In this document: piece after piece, positions 14,011 to 14,937 of the stretch
Layout of the letters: every line of letters begins with the position of its first letter
Position numbering within the stretch: the stretch's first letter is position 1
NCBI GenBank assembly: GCA_014379165.1
Contig: JACMMG010000042.1
Coordinates: 1 to 14,937, forward strand
Direction: 5' to 3'
Length of the DNA stretch: 14,937 nucleotides
DNA from: Candidatus Parcubacteria bacterium
Lineage (GTDB): Bacteria > Patescibacteriota > Minisyncoccia > Phycocordibacterales > SBAW01
Notes under the pieces: generated by a model
Seen by the model: the letters and a program-made list of their open reading frames with translations, nothing else
The model's database searches: none
What the model was told of the DNA's origin: nothing
Program-made: the position numbers and the translations under genes

Positions 14011-14328
14011 ATGGCAGATATTCGACACGAACGGCTACAGGAAGCCTTGCGCGAAGGAGCGGCTGAATTTCTCGTGCGCGAGGCAACGCCGCAGTCGCTT
14101 ATTACTGTGACGCGTGCGGTCCTTTCCGAAGACACAAAACGCGCTACCGTCTTTATAACCGTGCTTCCGGACAGTGCCGAACAACAAGCGGTAGCGTTTG
14201 CAAACCGCAATAAGCGCGAACTAATCGATTTCCTTAAAACTAGGATTCGCGGCGGACTTCCCCACCATATTGAGTTTGAAATAGACCTGGGCGAAAAGAA
14301 TCGGCAGCGGCTCGATGAGCTTTCGTAA
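14011..14328 (+). CDS. rbfA: 30S ribosome-binding factor RbfA
   Basis: Assists late maturation of the 30S subunit near the 16S rRNA 5' helix. The 105-aa product starts MADIRHERLQEALREGAAEF and has the KH-like layout: N-terminal helix, SLITVTRAVLSEDTKRATVF (the V....S.D...A.V.V signature), the helix NRNKRELIDFLKTRIR, then LPHHIEFEIDLGEKNRQRLDEL. The length is near the family norm. No SD is seen. The infB-rbfA order is common in bacteria and supports the call. The A/T-rich 77-bp gap upstream holds no clear terminator, so the two genes may share a transcript. Confidence 0.92.
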   Translation: MADIRHERLQEALREGAAEFLVREATPQSLITVTRAVLSEDTKRATVFITVLPDSAEQQAVAFANRNKRELIDFLKTRIRGGLPHHIEFEIDLGEKNRQRLDELS

Positions 14329-14377
14329 GCGTAGTGAATACGTTAGAGTAATTAGCGCACCTGCCAGATGGAGGTAC

Positions 14378-14449
14378 GGCCACGTCGCCAAGTAGTAAGG
14401 CAAGGGTCTGCAAAACCCTTATACGCGGGTGCGATTCCCGCCGTGGCCT
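14378..14449 (+). tRNA. trnC: tRNA-Cys (GCA)
   Basis: The 72-nt gene has acceptor GGCCACG/CGTGGCC, D-stem GCC/GGC, anticodon stem AGGGT/ACCCT around CTGCAAA (anticodon GCA, A36-A37-A38), T-stem GCGGG/CCCGC and U73, the Cys identity base. The T-loop reads TGCGATT, with G in place of the near-universal U55. CCA is not encoded. It follows rbfA by 49 nt. Confidence 0.93.
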
Positions 14450-14463
14450 CAAGGTTTTCGGAG

Positions 14464-14483
14464 CGAAGCGCCTGCGCGCTTCG
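14464..14483 (+). terminator. GC hairpin directly behind tRNA-Cys
   Basis: CGAAGCGC (14464-14471) pairs with GCGCTTCG (14476-14483) around CTGC. No T-tract follows, so its role as a terminator is uncertain. It holds the same position as the hairpins behind tRNA-Trp and tRNA-Tyr. Confidence 0.4.
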
Positions 14484-14486
14484 TGT

Positions 14487-14585
14487 CGGGAATCGCAGGC
14501 CGGAGCATGTCGCTACAGCGACAGCGAGGCGGGGTCGCGGGTTTCGTTTTTAACGAAAACCTGTGACCGATCCCGCCGTGGCCTC
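14487..14585 (+). repeat. tRNA-tail element behind tRNA-Cys (E-Cys)
   Basis: It begins with CGGGAATCGCA (14487-14497), an exact 11-nt inverted copy of the tRNA-Cys T-arm (14430-14440) including its odd G55. Then follow the hairpin TGTCGCT/AGCGACA (14508-14523), the block CGAGGCGGGGTCGCGG (14525-14540), an A/T hairpin GTTTCGTT/AACGAAAAC (14541-14560), CTGTGACCG (14561-14569) and TCCCGCCGTGGCCTC (14571-14585), a 15-nt exact direct copy of the tRNA-Cys 3' end (14436-14450). The block and the CTGTGACCG motif are identical to those behind tRNA-Trp. Confidence 0.7.
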
Positions 14586-14622
14586 CAGCTTCTCTACTGT
14601 TGTCTCAACATAAGAGAGCGAT

Positions 14623-14710
14623 GCCGGGGTGACGGAATTGGTAGACGTACGGGACTTAAAATCCCGAGAGGCTTTAACTCCTCGTGTGGGTTCGATTCCC
14701 ACCCCCGGCA
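14623..14710 (+). tRNA. trnL: tRNA-Leu (TAA)
   Basis: The 88-nt class II tRNA has acceptor GCCGGGG/CCCCGGC, anticodon stem CGGGA/TCCCG around CTTAAAA (anticodon TAA), a long variable arm, T-arm GTGGG-TTCGATT-CCCAC and A73. CCA is not encoded. It lies 37 nt behind the tRNA-Cys tail element. Confidence 0.95.
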
Positions 14711-14781
14711 CAAACCCCCGACCCCTACTAAAGGAACCAAAGGTTCCTTTCGTTCCTATCCTCCTGAAACGGGGGGTTGTG
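14709..14781. repeat. Nested inverted repeats behind tRNA-Leu
   Basis: The outer arms CACAAACCCCCG (14709-14720) and CGGGGGGTTGTG (14770-14781) are complementary at 11 of 12 positions and include the last two tRNA bases. Inside lies AAAGGAACC-AAA-GGTTCCTTT (14730-14750), a perfect 9-bp stem. It may end transcription from both sides. The trailing TTGTGACGG faintly recalls the CTGTGACCG of the tail elements. Confidence 0.5.
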
Positions 14782-14817
14782 ACGGCCTGTAATGCTCGTC
14801 TCAACTTATTTGCCGCG

Positions 14818-14937
14818 CTACTGCGTGAGCGCTTCACGAAGCGAACGGTATTTGTTGGCTGCGTCCCAAAAGAGCCACGAGTCGAGGCCTGCGTCGGCCG
14901 TGGCTTGTATTTGCTCTTGCACCATTTGCGGCGTGTA
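14818..14937 (-). CDS. Putative glycoside hydrolase (DUF4015-like), C-terminal end only
   Basis: The last 39 codons and a TAG stop are visible; the rest lies beyond the right edge. The protein reads YTPQMVQEQIQATADAGLDS, then WLFWDAANKYRSLREALTQ. The pattern Y.P..V..QI.A..DAG...W..W...N.Y resembles the end of the putative glycosyl hydrolases once called DUF4015, TIM-barrel proteins common in CPR. Substrate and cellular location cannot be judged from this piece. It converges on tRNA-Leu. Confidence 0.6.
   Translation of the reverse strand, partial: YTPQMVQEQIQATADAGLDSWLFWDAANKYRSLREALTQ

Noticed and set aside
14550..14837. Minus-strand 95-aa reading frame across tRNA-Leu
   Set aside because: It is the antisense of tRNA-Leu, with the familiar false VGIEPTRG string, and overlaps a clear tRNA and a tail element.
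1..14937. CRISPR array, rRNA, complete insertion sequence or integrase gene
   Set aside because: No regularly spaced repeats, no rRNA sequence and no recognisable transposase or tyrosine recombinase were found.
1..14937. UGA recoding as in Gracilibacteria or SR1
   Set aside because: All recognised proteins are full length with the standard code and show no internal TGA where Gly is expected.

Overview
The window most likely comes from a Candidate Phyla Radiation bacterium of the Parcubacteria type. The evidence is a minimal IF-2 without its N-terminal extension, several small membrane or secreted families I associate with CPR genomes (a VirB2-like pilin fused to a Cys-rich lysozyme-like domain, a signal-anchored protein with a short conserved tail, an HTH plus endonuclease-like protein), four tRNAs with no encoded CCA, and the standard code with TGA as stop. 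The lineage call rests on recognition, not on a search.

Layout. 1-231 (-) is the N-terminal part of a probable phosphoribosyltransferase. 328-1167 (+) is miaA. Converging on it is a minus-strand block: pilin-lysozyme fusion, signal-anchored protein, rpmG, HTH protein and tRNA-Trp. 4138-4509 (-) is a GC-rich SnoaL-like gene. 4561-4994 has no gene; it is an array of hairpins and tRNA-Tyr 3'-end copies behind tRNA-Tyr (-). 5159-5659 (+) is a self-contained promoter-ORFan-terminator unit. 5676-8375 clpB and 8400-9185 (degenerate HtrA-like) lie on the minus strand, followed by glmS and a cysteine desulfurase, also minus. A 28-bp divergent gap leads to infB and rbfA (+), then tRNA-Cys, tRNA-Leu(UAA) and the end of a putative glycoside hydrolase (-).

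The most interesting signal is noncoding. Downstream of tRNA-Trp, tRNA-Tyr and tRNA-Cys, on the same strand, lies a structured element of about 90-130 nt. Each follows a strong hairpin and starts with an inverted copy of the T-arm of its own tRNA. Next come a small GC hairpin, a conserved G-rich block (16 nt identical between the Trp and Cys copies) and an A/T-rich hairpin. It ends in CTGTGACCG or a relative, and for Tyr and Cys in a direct copy of that tRNA's 3' end. The Tyr locus carries two units plus a fragment. They look like mobile or cis-acting 'tRNA tails' that either target tRNA 3' ends or compete with tRNA folding. I know of no described family that matches.

A second pattern concerns initiation. 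Most core genes have a TANNNT -10-like box only 6-12 nt before the start codon and no Shine-Dalgarno, which suggests leaderless mRNAs. The GC-rich genes (phosphoribosyltransferase, SnoaL-like, the 113-aa ORFan, glmS) have clear SD sequences. Functionally the window is a mix of translation and tRNA maturation (miaA, infB, rbfA, rpmG, four tRNAs), sulfur transfer (NifS), amino-sugar synthesis (GlmS), proteostasis (ClpB) and cell-surface functions.
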